Assembly (NCBI GenBank): GCA_910589125.1
Contig: CAJURX010000002.1
Span: forward strand, 156,980-220,979
DNA: 64,000 nucleotides
Direction of reading: 5' to 3'
Source: an uncultured Eggerthellaceae bacterium
GTDB lineage: Bacteria; Actinomycetota; Coriobacteriia; Coriobacteriales; Eggerthellaceae
Below, piece after piece: positions 39,624-47,625 of the stretch. The number at the start of each line of letters is the position of its first letter. The stretch's first letter is position 1. The notes beneath the pieces were generated by a model that was not told where the DNA came from, made no database searches, and saw only the letters and a list, made by a program, of their open reading frames with translations. A program made the position numbers and the translations under genes.

Positions 39624-41123
39624 ATGATCCGCCTGTACGACACGCGCTTGCATAAGAAGGTCGACTTCACGCCCCTCCATGAGGGGGAGGTCCGCATGTA
39701 TGTATGCGGACCCACGGTCTACAACCGCATCCACATCGGCAACGCGCGCACGTTCATCTCGTTCGACATGATCCGACGCTATCTGGAATGGCGCGGATAC
39801 GAGGTCACCTTCGTCCAGAACGTGACAGACGTCGATGACAAGATCATCAATCGCGCCGCGGAAGAGGGGTGCACTGCCGCAGAGGTGGCTCAGGAGTACA
39901 CCGAGGCGTTCATCCAGGACATGCACGCAGCAGGCGTGGCCGACCCCACCATCCGCCCCAAGGCGACAGAGGAGATCCCGGCCATGATAGAGCTGGTCCA
40001 GTCTCTGGTGGAGAAGGGCCATGCCTACGTGGTCGATGGCGATGTGTACTTCTCCGTGAGGTCGGACCCACGCTACGGCACGCTCTCCGGACGCAACATA
40101 GACGAGATGGAGAGCGGGCACCGAGAGCTGCGCTCGGATGGACAGGGGATCGAGGACCGCAAGCGCGACCCTCTGGACTTCGCGCTCTGGAAGGCAGCGA
40201 AGCCGGGCGAGCCGGCTTGGGATTCCCCGTGGGGAGCAGGGCGACCTGGTTGGCACATCGAATGCTCGGCCATGTCACATAAGTATCTGGGTCTGCCCTT
40301 CGACATCCACGGAGGCGGCCAAGACCTGGTGTTCCCCCATCATGAGAACGAGCGTGCGCAGTCAGAGTGCGGATGCGGCGCTACGTTCGCCGAGCACTGG
40401 ATGCATTCGGGCATGCTGCAGGTGAACGCCGAGAAGATGAGCAAATCGCTCGGGAACTTCCTGCTGCTCCATGAGGTCTTGGAGAGCGCTCGCCCCGAAG
40501 CCCTCAGGATGCTCATGCTCCAAACGCACTATCGCTCTCCTCTGGACTTCTCCACCGAGCGCTTGGACGAGGCAGATGCAGCGCTCACACGCGTGGAGAA
40601 TGCGCTCTCCGCAGCCGACTGGGCCTGCCAGAATGCCACCGACGACGCGCTCGATGCACTGGACGGCGAGACCCTGCACTCGCGCGCTGCCGCTTGCCGC
40701 GATGCGTTCGCAGACGCGATGGATGATGATTTCAACGCTCCTGCCGCGCTCGGTGGCATCTTTACCCTGGTAGGCGAGCTGAACACCGCCATCGCGGACA
40801 AGACGCTCTCCGTATCCGATGCGGAAGCGGTCGTCTGCGCAACGGACGCCATCCGCGAGCTCTTGGCAGTGCTCGGCATCGCTCTCTCTGACGAAGCTGG
40901 TGCGAACGACTATCCCCTTGAGGTGGTGCCGCTCGCCGCCGACATCGCAGGATATGGCGGCACCGATCCAATGCAAGCCGTGGAGGCGCTGATAGAGGCA
41001 CGTGCGCGTGCACGCTCCGAGAAGGATTGGGGTACGGCGGACGCCGTGCGCGACGGGCTGGTCGGCCTGGGCTTCCTGATCGAGGACACGCCACAAGGCG
41101 CAAAGGTGACCTTCGAGGGCTGA
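39624..41123 (+). CDS. cysS: Cysteinyl-tRNA synthetase
   Basis: 499 residues. Class I: zinc Cys in MYVCGPTVYN, HIGH motif as HIGN (RIHIGNART), WHIECSAMS, and KMSKSLGN. The middle has DLVFPHHENERAQSE and the C-terminal DALR-type helices. Lies 9 nt after ispF, as in many bacteria. An inverted repeat follows the stop. Confidence 0.99.
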   Translation: MIRLYDTRLHKKVDFTPLHEGEVRMYVCGPTVYNRIHIGNARTFISFDMIRRYLEWRGYEVTFVQNVTDVDDKIINRAAEEGCTAAEVAQEYTEAFIQDMHAAGVADPTIRPKATEEIPAMIELVQSLVEKGHAYVVDGDVYFSVRSDPRYGTLSGRNIDEMESGHRELRSDGQGIEDRKRDPLDFALWKAAKPGEPAWDSPWGAGRPGWHIECSAMSHKYLGLPFDIHGGGQDLVFPHHENERAQSECGCGATFAEHWMHSGMLQVNAEKMSKSLGNFLLLHEVLESARPEALRMLMLQTHYRSPLDFSTERLDEADAALTRVENALSAADWACQNATDDALDALDGETLHSRAAACRDAFADAMDDDFNAPAALGGIFTLVGELNTAIADKTLSVSDAEAVVCATDAIRELLAVLGIALSDEAGANDYPLEVVPLAADIAGYGGTDPMQAVEALIEARARARSEKDWGTADAVRDGLVGLGFLIEDTPQGAKVTFEG

Positions 41124-41125
41124 GG

Positions 41126-41152
41126 TCCCTCAGATCCACGACCGCTGAGGGA
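41126..41152 (+). terminator. Hairpin after cysS
   Basis: TCCCTCAG (41126-41133) pairs with CTGAGGGA (41145-41152). The stem is perfect but no T-tract follows. Confidence 0.5.
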
Positions 41153-41154
41153 AC

Positions 41155-41208
41155 CCGGGGTCGGCGCTGACGCCGAAGGCGAAGCGCATGCCCGACAGCG
41201 CTGCAAGC
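41155..41208 (-). repeat. Partial copy 3 of the palindromic repeat
   Basis: The core GCGCTGACGCCG, AAGGCGAAGCGCATG and GCGCTGCAAGC matches, in order, the reverse complement of copy 2. CGACAGCGCTGCAAGC occurs twice exactly, at 41193-41208 and 41220-41235. Confidence 0.55.
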
Positions 41209-41317
41209 AAGCACGCGTCCGACAGCGCTGCAAGCTCATCTCGCTTGCATATGAGAAGGGGACGGACCTCACATCCGCCCCCTCTACGTTGTTCGACCTC
41301 CATGCGCATCAGCACGA

Positions 41318-41353
41318 CCCCGCAGCCGCGCTGATCCCGCGAAGCTGAGAAGC
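41318..41353 (-). repeat. Partial copy 4 of the palindromic repeat (right arm)
   Basis: CCCCGCAGCCGCGCTGAT followed by CCCGCGAAGC matches the reverse complement of copy 2 with few changes. It ends 4 bp from the clpC stop. Confidence 0.55.
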
Positions 41354-41357
41354 GTGC

Positions 41358-43943
41358 CTATGAAGCGCCGCCTTCCAAGGACCCAGCCGGCGTCTTCGGC
41401 GCTGGAGCACCTGCATGCCCCAGATCGAAGTTCGTGAGCAAGAGCTCTGCCTCGCGCGCGATGGAATCACGCTTGCGCGGAGCCGGGATGGAGCCGGTGC
41501 CAGCCGAGAACACGAGCTTCGCATCCTCGCCTTCGCCCTCCACATCCACATCCACCACCGAACCGCTAGTCCACTTCCCCTCCAGGATCTCCTCGGAGAT
41601 GGGATCCTCCAAGAGACGCTGGATGGCTCGACGCAGTGGACGCGCGCCATAGGTGGTGTCCGTACCCTCCTTCGCGATATGCGCGATGGCCGCAGGCGTG
41701 AGGTTGATGGTCATGTTCTGGGAGATCATGCGGTCGCGCAGGTCAGCCACCATGAGCTCCACAATCTGCCCGATCTGCTCCACCGTCAAGCTCTTGAACA
41801 CGATGATCTCATCCAGGCGGTTCAGGAACTCCGGCCGGAAGAGCTTCTTCATCTCGGACATGACGCGGCTCTTGATCTCGTTGTCAGACAGACCAGCCTG
41901 CCCGTCGGGCGAGAATCCCAGCGACGTGGACTGCGCGATATCGCGTGCGCCCACGTTCGACGTCATGATGATGACCGTGTTGCGGAAGTCCACCGTGCGC
42001 CCTTGGGCATCCGTCAGACGACCTTCCTCAAGGATCTGCAGCAGGATGTTGAACACATCCGGATGCGCCTTCTCTATCTCGTCGAACAGCACGACGGAAT
42101 ACGGACGCTGGCGCACCGCCTTGGTGAGCTGGCCGCCCTCGTCGAAGCCAACATAGCCCGGAGGGGACCCGACCAAGCGGGACACCGTGTGCTTCTCCAT
42201 GTACTCCGACATGTCGAAGGACAGCAGCGCCTCTTCCGAATTGAAGAGGAACTCGGCCAATGCCTTGGACAGCTCCGTCTTGCCCACGCCAGACGGTCCG
42301 AGGAAGATGAACGAGCCAGCTGGGCGCTTGGGGTCCTTGAGCCCCGCGCGCGAGCGACGGATGGCCTTCGAGAGCGCCGTCACGGCCTCATCCTGACCGA
42401 TCACGCGCTCATGCAGCACGCCTTCCATGCGCAGCAGCTTCTCGGTCTCAGCCTCGGTCAGGTTGGATACGGGAACGCCGGTGCTCATGGAGACGACATC
42501 CGCGATATCCTCCAACGTGACGCTCTGCACGGTCTTGGACGTATCCTCCTCCCACTTCTTCTCAGCCTCTTCGCGCTTCTCCCGAAGCACGGCCTCCTCG
42601 TCGCGCAACGTTGCCGCACGCTCGAAGTCCTGCTCGCCGATGGCCTTGTCCTTCTCCTGGCGAACGCGCCTGAGCTCGTCATCCAGCTCGCGCAGCTCAG
42701 GCGGCAGGGTCATGTTCCTGATGCGCATGCGCGCACCCGCCTCATCCAGGACGTCGATGGCCTTATCCGGCAGATAGCGATCCTGGATGTAGCGATTGGA
42801 GAGCTCGACTGCCGCATGGAGCGCTTCCTCGGTGAAATGCACCTGATGATGCGCCTCATACTTGTCGCGCAAGCCCTCCATGATGCGCACGGCTTGCTCC
42901 TCGTTCGGCTCATTGACCGTGAGCGGCTGGAAGCGACGCTCCAACGCCGAATCCTTCTCCAGATGCTTGCGATACTCCTCAAGGGTGGTAGCGCCGATGA
43001 TCTGTATCTCACCGCGCGAGAGCGGCGGCTTCAAGATGGCAGCGGCGTCGATGGAGCCCTCAGCCGATCCGGCACCGATGATCGTGTGGATCTCATCGAT
43101 GAACAGGAGCACGTCCCCTGAATCCATGACCTCGCTGATGACCTTCTTCAGGCGCTCCTCGAACTCTCCACGATACTTCGACCCCGCAACGAGCGCAGAC
43201 ACATCCAGTGTGATGAGGCGCTTGCTGCGCAGGATATCCGGCACCTGGTTCGCGACGATCAGCTGAGCCAAGCCCTCGGCGATGGCCGTCTTGCCCACAC
43301 CGGGCTCGCCCAAGATGAGCGGATTGTTCTTCTGGCGACGCGAGAGGATCTGCATCACGCGCTCGATCTCCGCTGCGCGCCCGATGACCGGGTCCAGCTC
43401 CCCATCCTTCGCCTTCTTGGTGAGGTCGGTGCCGAACTCCTTCAGCATGCTGTCGCCCCGCTGACCTGTCGGATCGAAGCCGGCACGTCCAGCCATGACG
43501 GGCGTCTGCCCGACGATGTCATTCATGGTGGATCGGATATCATCCGGCGTGACGCCCATGCGCTTCAGCACATCCACTGCGGTGCCGTCAGCTTCGCGCG
43601 CGATGCCCAACAGCAGGTGCTCGGTGGAGATGTAGGACTGCCCCATCTGCATGGCCTCGCGCAGGGAATTCTCCAGCACGCGCTTCACACGCGGCGTGAA
43701 TGCCAGATGACCGGAAACGTCCGCGTCCTCGTCGATGGTGGCGATCTGGCGGATGTTCTGCGTCACGTCATCATGCGTGACGTTGAGGCGCGCCAGCGCC
43801 TGAGCAGCAAGCCCCTCCTTCTCGGATATCAGACCCAGCAGGATATGCTCGGTGCCGACATAGGGCTGATGCAAGGCACGCGCTTCGTCTTGGGCCAAGA
43901 CGAGCACCTTCCTCGCCTTATCCGTGAACTTCTCGAAAGACAT
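41358..43943 (-). CDS. clpC: ClpC AAA+ unfoldase
   Basis: 861 residues. It unfolds proteins for the ClpP protease. Clp N-domain repeats in 1-about 145 (FTDKARKVLVLAQDEAR), first Walker A GEPGVGKT (about 215), the UVR/M domain (KAIGEQDFERAATLRDEE) that marks ClpC, second Walker A GPSGVGKT (about 545) and LFDEIEKAHPDV. A hydrophobic Gly-Phe (LGF) loop for ClpP is present in STSLGFSPDG. Transcription starts within a CIRCE operator (43992-44018). Confidence 0.97.
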   Translation of the reverse strand: MSFEKFTDKARKVLVLAQDEARALHQPYVGTEHILLGLISEKEGLAAQALARLNVTHDDVTQNIRQIATIDEDADVSGHLAFTPRVKRVLENSLREAMQMGQSYISTEHLLLGIAREADGTAVDVLKRMGVTPDDIRSTMNDIVGQTPVMAGRAGFDPTGQRGDSMLKEFGTDLTKKAKDGELDPVIGRAAEIERVMQILSRRQKNNPLILGEPGVGKTAIAEGLAQLIVANQVPDILRSKRLITLDVSALVAGSKYRGEFEERLKKVISEVMDSGDVLLFIDEIHTIIGAGSAEGSIDAAAILKPPLSRGEIQIIGATTLEEYRKHLEKDSALERRFQPLTVNEPNEEQAVRIMEGLRDKYEAHHQVHFTEEALHAAVELSNRYIQDRYLPDKAIDVLDEAGARMRIRNMTLPPELRELDDELRRVRQEKDKAIGEQDFERAATLRDEEAVLREKREEAEKKWEEDTSKTVQSVTLEDIADVVSMSTGVPVSNLTEAETEKLLRMEGVLHERVIGQDEAVTALSKAIRRSRAGLKDPKRPAGSFIFLGPSGVGKTELSKALAEFLFNSEEALLSFDMSEYMEKHTVSRLVGSPPGYVGFDEGGQLTKAVRQRPYSVVLFDEIEKAHPDVFNILLQILEEGRLTDAQGRTVDFRNTVIIMTSNVGARDIAQSTSLGFSPDGQAGLSDNEIKSRVMSEMKKLFRPEFLNRLDEIIVFKSLTVEQIGQIVELMVADLRDRMISQNMTINLTPAAIAHIAKEGTDTTYGARPLRRAIQRLLEDPISEEILEGKWTSGSVVDVDVEGEGEDAKLVFSAGTGSIPAPRKRDSIAREAELLLTNFDLGHAGAPAPKTPAGSLEGGAS

Positions 43944-43991
43944 GATTCCTCGATTCTGATGTGCGTGTCGTAAGATGATTTTGCGCCTATG

Positions 43992-44018
43992 TTAGCACTC
44001 TTATCCATAGAGTGCCAA
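43992..44018. promoter_or_regulatory. CIRCE operator upstream of clpC
   Basis: TTAGCACTC-N9-GAGTGCCAA (43992-44018) matches the HrcA operator TTAGCACTC-N9-GAGTGCTAA with one mismatch. On the minus strand TTGGCA and TAACAT, 18 bp apart, lie within the element, so HrcA binding would cover the clpC promoter. Confidence 0.9.
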
Positions 44019-44119
44019 AGCAGGCCCATCACCCATCCATATCGCTTACATATATATAACGATACCTTGAAACGGGCCGGATGGGTGCTACGGTAGCCGG
44101 AAAAGGAAGGTGATGGACC

Positions 44120-45049
44120 GTGCGCAGGATAGGGATCATAGACTTGGGCAGCAACACGGTGCGCCTCGCCGTATTCGATGTCGCGGACGACCTTGGCAAG
44201 AAGCTGAAGCCAAGCGAGTTCCGCGAGGTCTTGAATGAGAAGGCGATGGCGGGCCTGTCCGCCTATGTCAGCGATGGCATCTTCACAGAGGCTGGCATCG
44301 AGCGGGCCGTCGACATCCTGAAGGACCACCTGAAGAGCGCGAAGAGCATCGACTGCAAAGAGGTCCATGTCTTCGCCACAGCCGTGCTGCGCAATTGCGC
44401 GAACAGCGCGGATGCCATCAAGACCATCGAAAAGGCCACCGACCTTCCCATCGACCTGATATCCGGTGAAGACGAAGCGCATCTCGGGTTCGTCGGCGCA
44501 TCCATCGACCAAGAGCTCACCCAGGGCATCCTGCTGGACATCGGCGGTGGTTCCACAGAATTCACCCACGTCGAACACGGGCGCGACCTCATGAACGTGA
44601 GCGTTCCCCAAGGGAGCGTCTCATCGTACGCGAGCTATGTTGCGCGCATCCTGCCCACCTCCGAGGAATGCGCACGGATCACCGATGCGTTCACCTCCAA
44701 GATCGCAGAGTACAAATGCATCCAAGCCACGCATGAGCCCACGCTCTACGGCATCGGGGGCAGCATCCGCGCTGTGGGCAAGATGCTCGGACGCATGAGC
44801 GGCCACGACAAGGCGCAGAAGGTCATGACACCTGAGGATGTGGACAGCGTCCTCCGGCTGCTCGTAGAGGATGCTTCGCGCTTCGCGCATCTAGCCGTGA
44901 AAGCGGTGCCTGATCGCCTGCACTCCGTCGTGCCCGGCTGCCTCATCCTGCGACTGCTCATGCAAGCAGCCCACGCAGAGACGCTCACCCTCTGCAAGTA
45001 CGGCATCCGCGAGGGATACCTGAAAGAGCGCGTGCTCGACCTCGCCTGA
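44120..45049 (+). CDS. Ppx/GppA-family exopolyphosphatase
   Basis: 309 residues, N-terminal two domains only. Actin-like fold: IGIIDLGSNTVRLAVFD (phosphate loop 1), DLISGEDEAHLGFVG, and LLDIGGGSTEF (phosphate loop 2). It removes phosphate from polyphosphate or pppGpp. GTG start at 44120 with AAGGAAGG 9 nt upstream. Divergent from clpC; the 176 bp between them hold both promoters, including an AT-rich TATATATAAC stretch about 55 bp before the start. Confidence 0.92.
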   Translation: MRRIGIIDLGSNTVRLAVFDVADDLGKKLKPSEFREVLNEKAMAGLSAYVSDGIFTEAGIERAVDILKDHLKSAKSIDCKEVHVFATAVLRNCANSADAIKTIEKATDLPIDLISGEDEAHLGFVGASIDQELTQGILLDIGGGSTEFTHVEHGRDLMNVSVPQGSVSSYASYVARILPTSEECARITDAFTSKIAEYKCIQATHEPTLYGIGGSIRAVGKMLGRMSGHDKAQKVMTPEDVDSVLRLLVEDASRFAHLAVKAVPDRLHSVVPGCLILRLLMQAAHAETLTLCKYGIREGYLKERVLDLA

Positions 45050-45109
45050 GCGCGATGCCCCTAAGAGGCGAAGGCATGCGACCCTCACCGTTCCCGTGGC
45101 GCGAGCGCC

Positions 45110-46786
45110 CTAGTCGTGGATGCCGTCCTCGGTGCGGATCTGCTTGCGCTTGATCTTGCCGCCGATCGTCTTCGGCAGCTCATCCACGAACTCCACGATG
45201 CGCGGATACTTGTATGGTGCCGTGGTGTGCTTGACGTGATCTTGCAGCTCCTTGACCAGCTCATCGGATGGCTCATAGCCAGAAGCCAAGATGACGGACG
45301 CCTTGACCACCTTGCCGCGAATGGGGTCGGGAGCGGCTGTGACGGCACACTCCACCACAGCAGGATGCTCGATGAGCGCGCTCTCCACCTCGAAGGGGCC
45401 AATGCGATACCCCGAGCACTTGATGACGTCATCATTGCGTCCCACGAAGAAGCAGTAGCCATCCGAGTCGCGCCATGCCATGTCATGCAGGTTGTACACG
45501 CCCCCACCCACAGCCTCGCGCGTTGCCTCTGGATTATCGTAGTAGCCCACGAACAAGCCGGGCGGATAGCTCTCCTCAAGGCCGGTGACGCAGATCGCAC
45601 CCTCTTCGCCATCAGGCACTTCCACCCCATCATCATCCAGCAGCTTCACGTTGAGGAGCGGAGAGGGCTTGCCCATGGAGCCCGGTCGCGGATCGATCCA
45701 GGGGAAGGTGGCGAGCAGCACCGGGCCTTCCGTCTGACCGAAGCCCTCGCGGATCTTCTTGCCCGTCAGGCGCTCCCATTGGATGGTCACCTCAGCATTC
45801 AACGGCTCGCCCGCAGTGGCGAAGTTCTGGACGCTCGAGAGGTCATAGGCCGCCACGTCCTCCTGAAGCATGAAGCGATACATGGTAGGAGGAGCGCAGA
45901 ACGTGGTCAACTCATAGTCCTGGATCTTCTGGAGCAGCTTCGCCGGAACGAACTTCTCCATGTCATAGGCGAAGATGGTGGCTCCGCAGATCCATTGCCC
46001 GTAGATCTTCCCCCAGCCGAACTTCGCCCAGCCGGAGTCGGTCACGCTCATGTGCAGCGTGTCCTCTTGGACCTGCTGCCAATACCGTGCCGTGATGATA
46101 TGCCCGAGCGGATGGGCGAACGTGTGCTCCACCGCCTTCGCGTTGCCCGTCGTGCCGCTCGTGAAGTAGATGAGCATGATGTCCTTGGAGGTCACCCCTG
46201 CCTCCCCGACAGGGCGAGCGAATGCATCGCTCTCGCCTTCGATCAGGGCATCGAAAGAGGTCCAACCCTCGCGCTCTCCTGCCACGATCACCAGGTCCTT
46301 CAAGGTGGGAGCCTGCGAAAGCGCGCCCTCCACCTGGCTGACCACATAGGCATCATCCACGCAGACGATGGCCTTCACCTGCGCGCTGTTCACGCGGTAG
46401 ACCACATCCTTCGTGGTCAGCTGCAAGGATGCCGGGATGATGATGGCGCCCAGCTTCGCCAGGGCCACTGCCACCACCCAGTATTCCCATCGACGGCGCA
46501 GGATGGCCATGACCACATCACCCTTGCCGATGCCCATCCTCTGGAAGGCATTGGCTGCCTTGTTGGAGAGGCGAGAGATGTCCGTGAATGTGAACGTGCG
46601 CTCCTCGCCCGCATCGTCCACCCAGAGCAGTGCGCGCTTCTCCGGTTCGACCCGCGCCCATTCATCCACGACGTCGAAGCCGAAGTTGAACGCCTCCGGC
46701 ACCTCGATGCGGAAGCTCTCCATGAAGTCCTCGTAGGAATCGAACTCTATGCGAGGGCAATACGTGCTCAATATATGATCTGCCAT
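45110..46786 (-). CDS. AMP-dependent acyl-CoA synthetase (ANL superfamily, MACS-like)
   Basis: 558 residues. It activates a carboxylic acid to acyl-AMP, then acyl-CoA. The P-loop is YFTSGTTGNAKAVEH, the ATP site GFGQTEGP, the hinge region FFVGRNDDVIKCSGYRIGP, and the catalytic Lys lies in KTIGGKIKR. TYHxxW-like and WAKFGWGKIYGQWICGA resemble medium-chain synthetases. The acid is not known; aromatic or medium-chain fatty acids fit. It lies 56 bp after an XRE-cupin regulator on the same strand, a common pairing. Confidence 0.92.
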   Translation of the reverse strand: MADHILSTYCPRIEFDSYEDFMESFRIEVPEAFNFGFDVVDEWARVEPEKRALLWVDDAGEERTFTFTDISRLSNKAANAFQRMGIGKGDVVMAILRRRWEYWVVAVALAKLGAIIIPASLQLTTKDVVYRVNSAQVKAIVCVDDAYVVSQVEGALSQAPTLKDLVIVAGEREGWTSFDALIEGESDAFARPVGEAGVTSKDIMLIYFTSGTTGNAKAVEHTFAHPLGHIITARYWQQVQEDTLHMSVTDSGWAKFGWGKIYGQWICGATIFAYDMEKFVPAKLLQKIQDYELTTFCAPPTMYRFMLQEDVAAYDLSSVQNFATAGEPLNAEVTIQWERLTGKKIREGFGQTEGPVLLATFPWIDPRPGSMGKPSPLLNVKLLDDDGVEVPDGEEGAICVTGLEESYPPGLFVGYYDNPEATREAVGGGVYNLHDMAWRDSDGYCFFVGRNDDVIKCSGYRIGPFEVESALIEHPAVVECAVTAAPDPIRGKVVKASVILASGYEPSDELVKELQDHVKHTTAPYKYPRIVEFVDELPKTIGGKIKRKQIRTEDGIHD

Positions 46787-46842
46787 GGCTTGTCCGCTAT
46801 CCTTCTTGCTATCTGACCTTGCTGCGTGCGCGACCGGGATGC

Positions 46843-47394
46843 CTATTCAGCGATCACGGTGATGAACTTGGCTACCTTGTCCCCGTGGCATTTCTGCCCG
46901 TGGGGTATCTCGGGATTGAAGTAGATGCTATCCCACTCATTCAAGATGAGCTCGCGGTCCCCCACCGTCACCGCCACAGAGCCCTCGATGACGAAGTTGA
47001 ACTCCTGGCCGCGGTGGGTGATGAGCTCAGCTGGCTCGTCAGATGGGTCCAAGATGACGACCAGCGGCTGCATGATCTTGTTCTGATAGCGCCACGCCAT
47101 GTCCTCGAAGTGATACGCCGGATGGCGATCGACCGCCTTGCCCTCGCCGCGCCTGACCACGTGATAGGTGTCCAACTTCGCTGACGTGCCCGTCAGCACC
47201 TCGGTCATATCCACGCCGAACTTGCGCGCGATGTGATAGACGACCGAGATGGGCACATCCGCGCCCTTCGCCTCCCACTGCTGGTAGGTCTGCACATCCA
47301 CGCCCAGATCCTGCGCCATCTCCTCCTCGGTGACGTCACACGCCTCCCGAAGACCCTTGATGCGCAGGCCTACTTCCTTGAGCTCTTCTTCCAC
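46843..47394 (-). CDS. XRE-family regulator with C-terminal cupin domain
   Basis: 183 residues. Helix-turn-helix in 7-about 65 (IKGLREACDVTEEEMAQDLGV) and a double-psi barrel cupin in about 105-183 with HRGQEFNFVIEG and PHGQKCHG supplying His and Glu. The cupin probably senses a small ligand. Being directly upstream of the acyl-CoA synthetase, it likely controls it. Confidence 0.92.
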   Translation of the reverse strand: MEEELKEVGLRIKGLREACDVTEEEMAQDLGVDVQTYQQWEAKGADVPISVVYHIARKFGVDMTEVLTGTSAKLDTYHVVRRGEGKAVDRHPAYHFEDMAWRYQNKIMQPLVVILDPSDEPAELITHRGQEFNFVIEGSVAVTVGDRELILNEWDSIYFNPEIPHGQKCHGDKVAKFITVIAE

Positions 47395-47625
47395 AGGATC
47401 GCTCTCCCTTGCATTCGCTTGGAACAGAACGCGATTGTAGCAAAGACGAAAGAGGCCGCAGGGACCCCGTCCATGCGAACGGACGATGCTCTCCGCTCGC
47501 AGAGCGATCGAAGGGCAAGCGGCACCTACCTCAGGAAGGATCCGTAGCGCAGGGATCTAGGCTCGCAACGCATATGCGATGCCCCCCATCACGCCTCTCC
47601 AGGCTCTGCTCAAAGCCTCCCTCGA

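Noticed and set aside
41415..43121. 568-codon plus frame inside clpC, and similar long mirrors at 45116-46816 and 61768-63855
   Set aside because: All are antisense shadows of well-identified genes (clpC, acyl-CoA synthetase, thrC).
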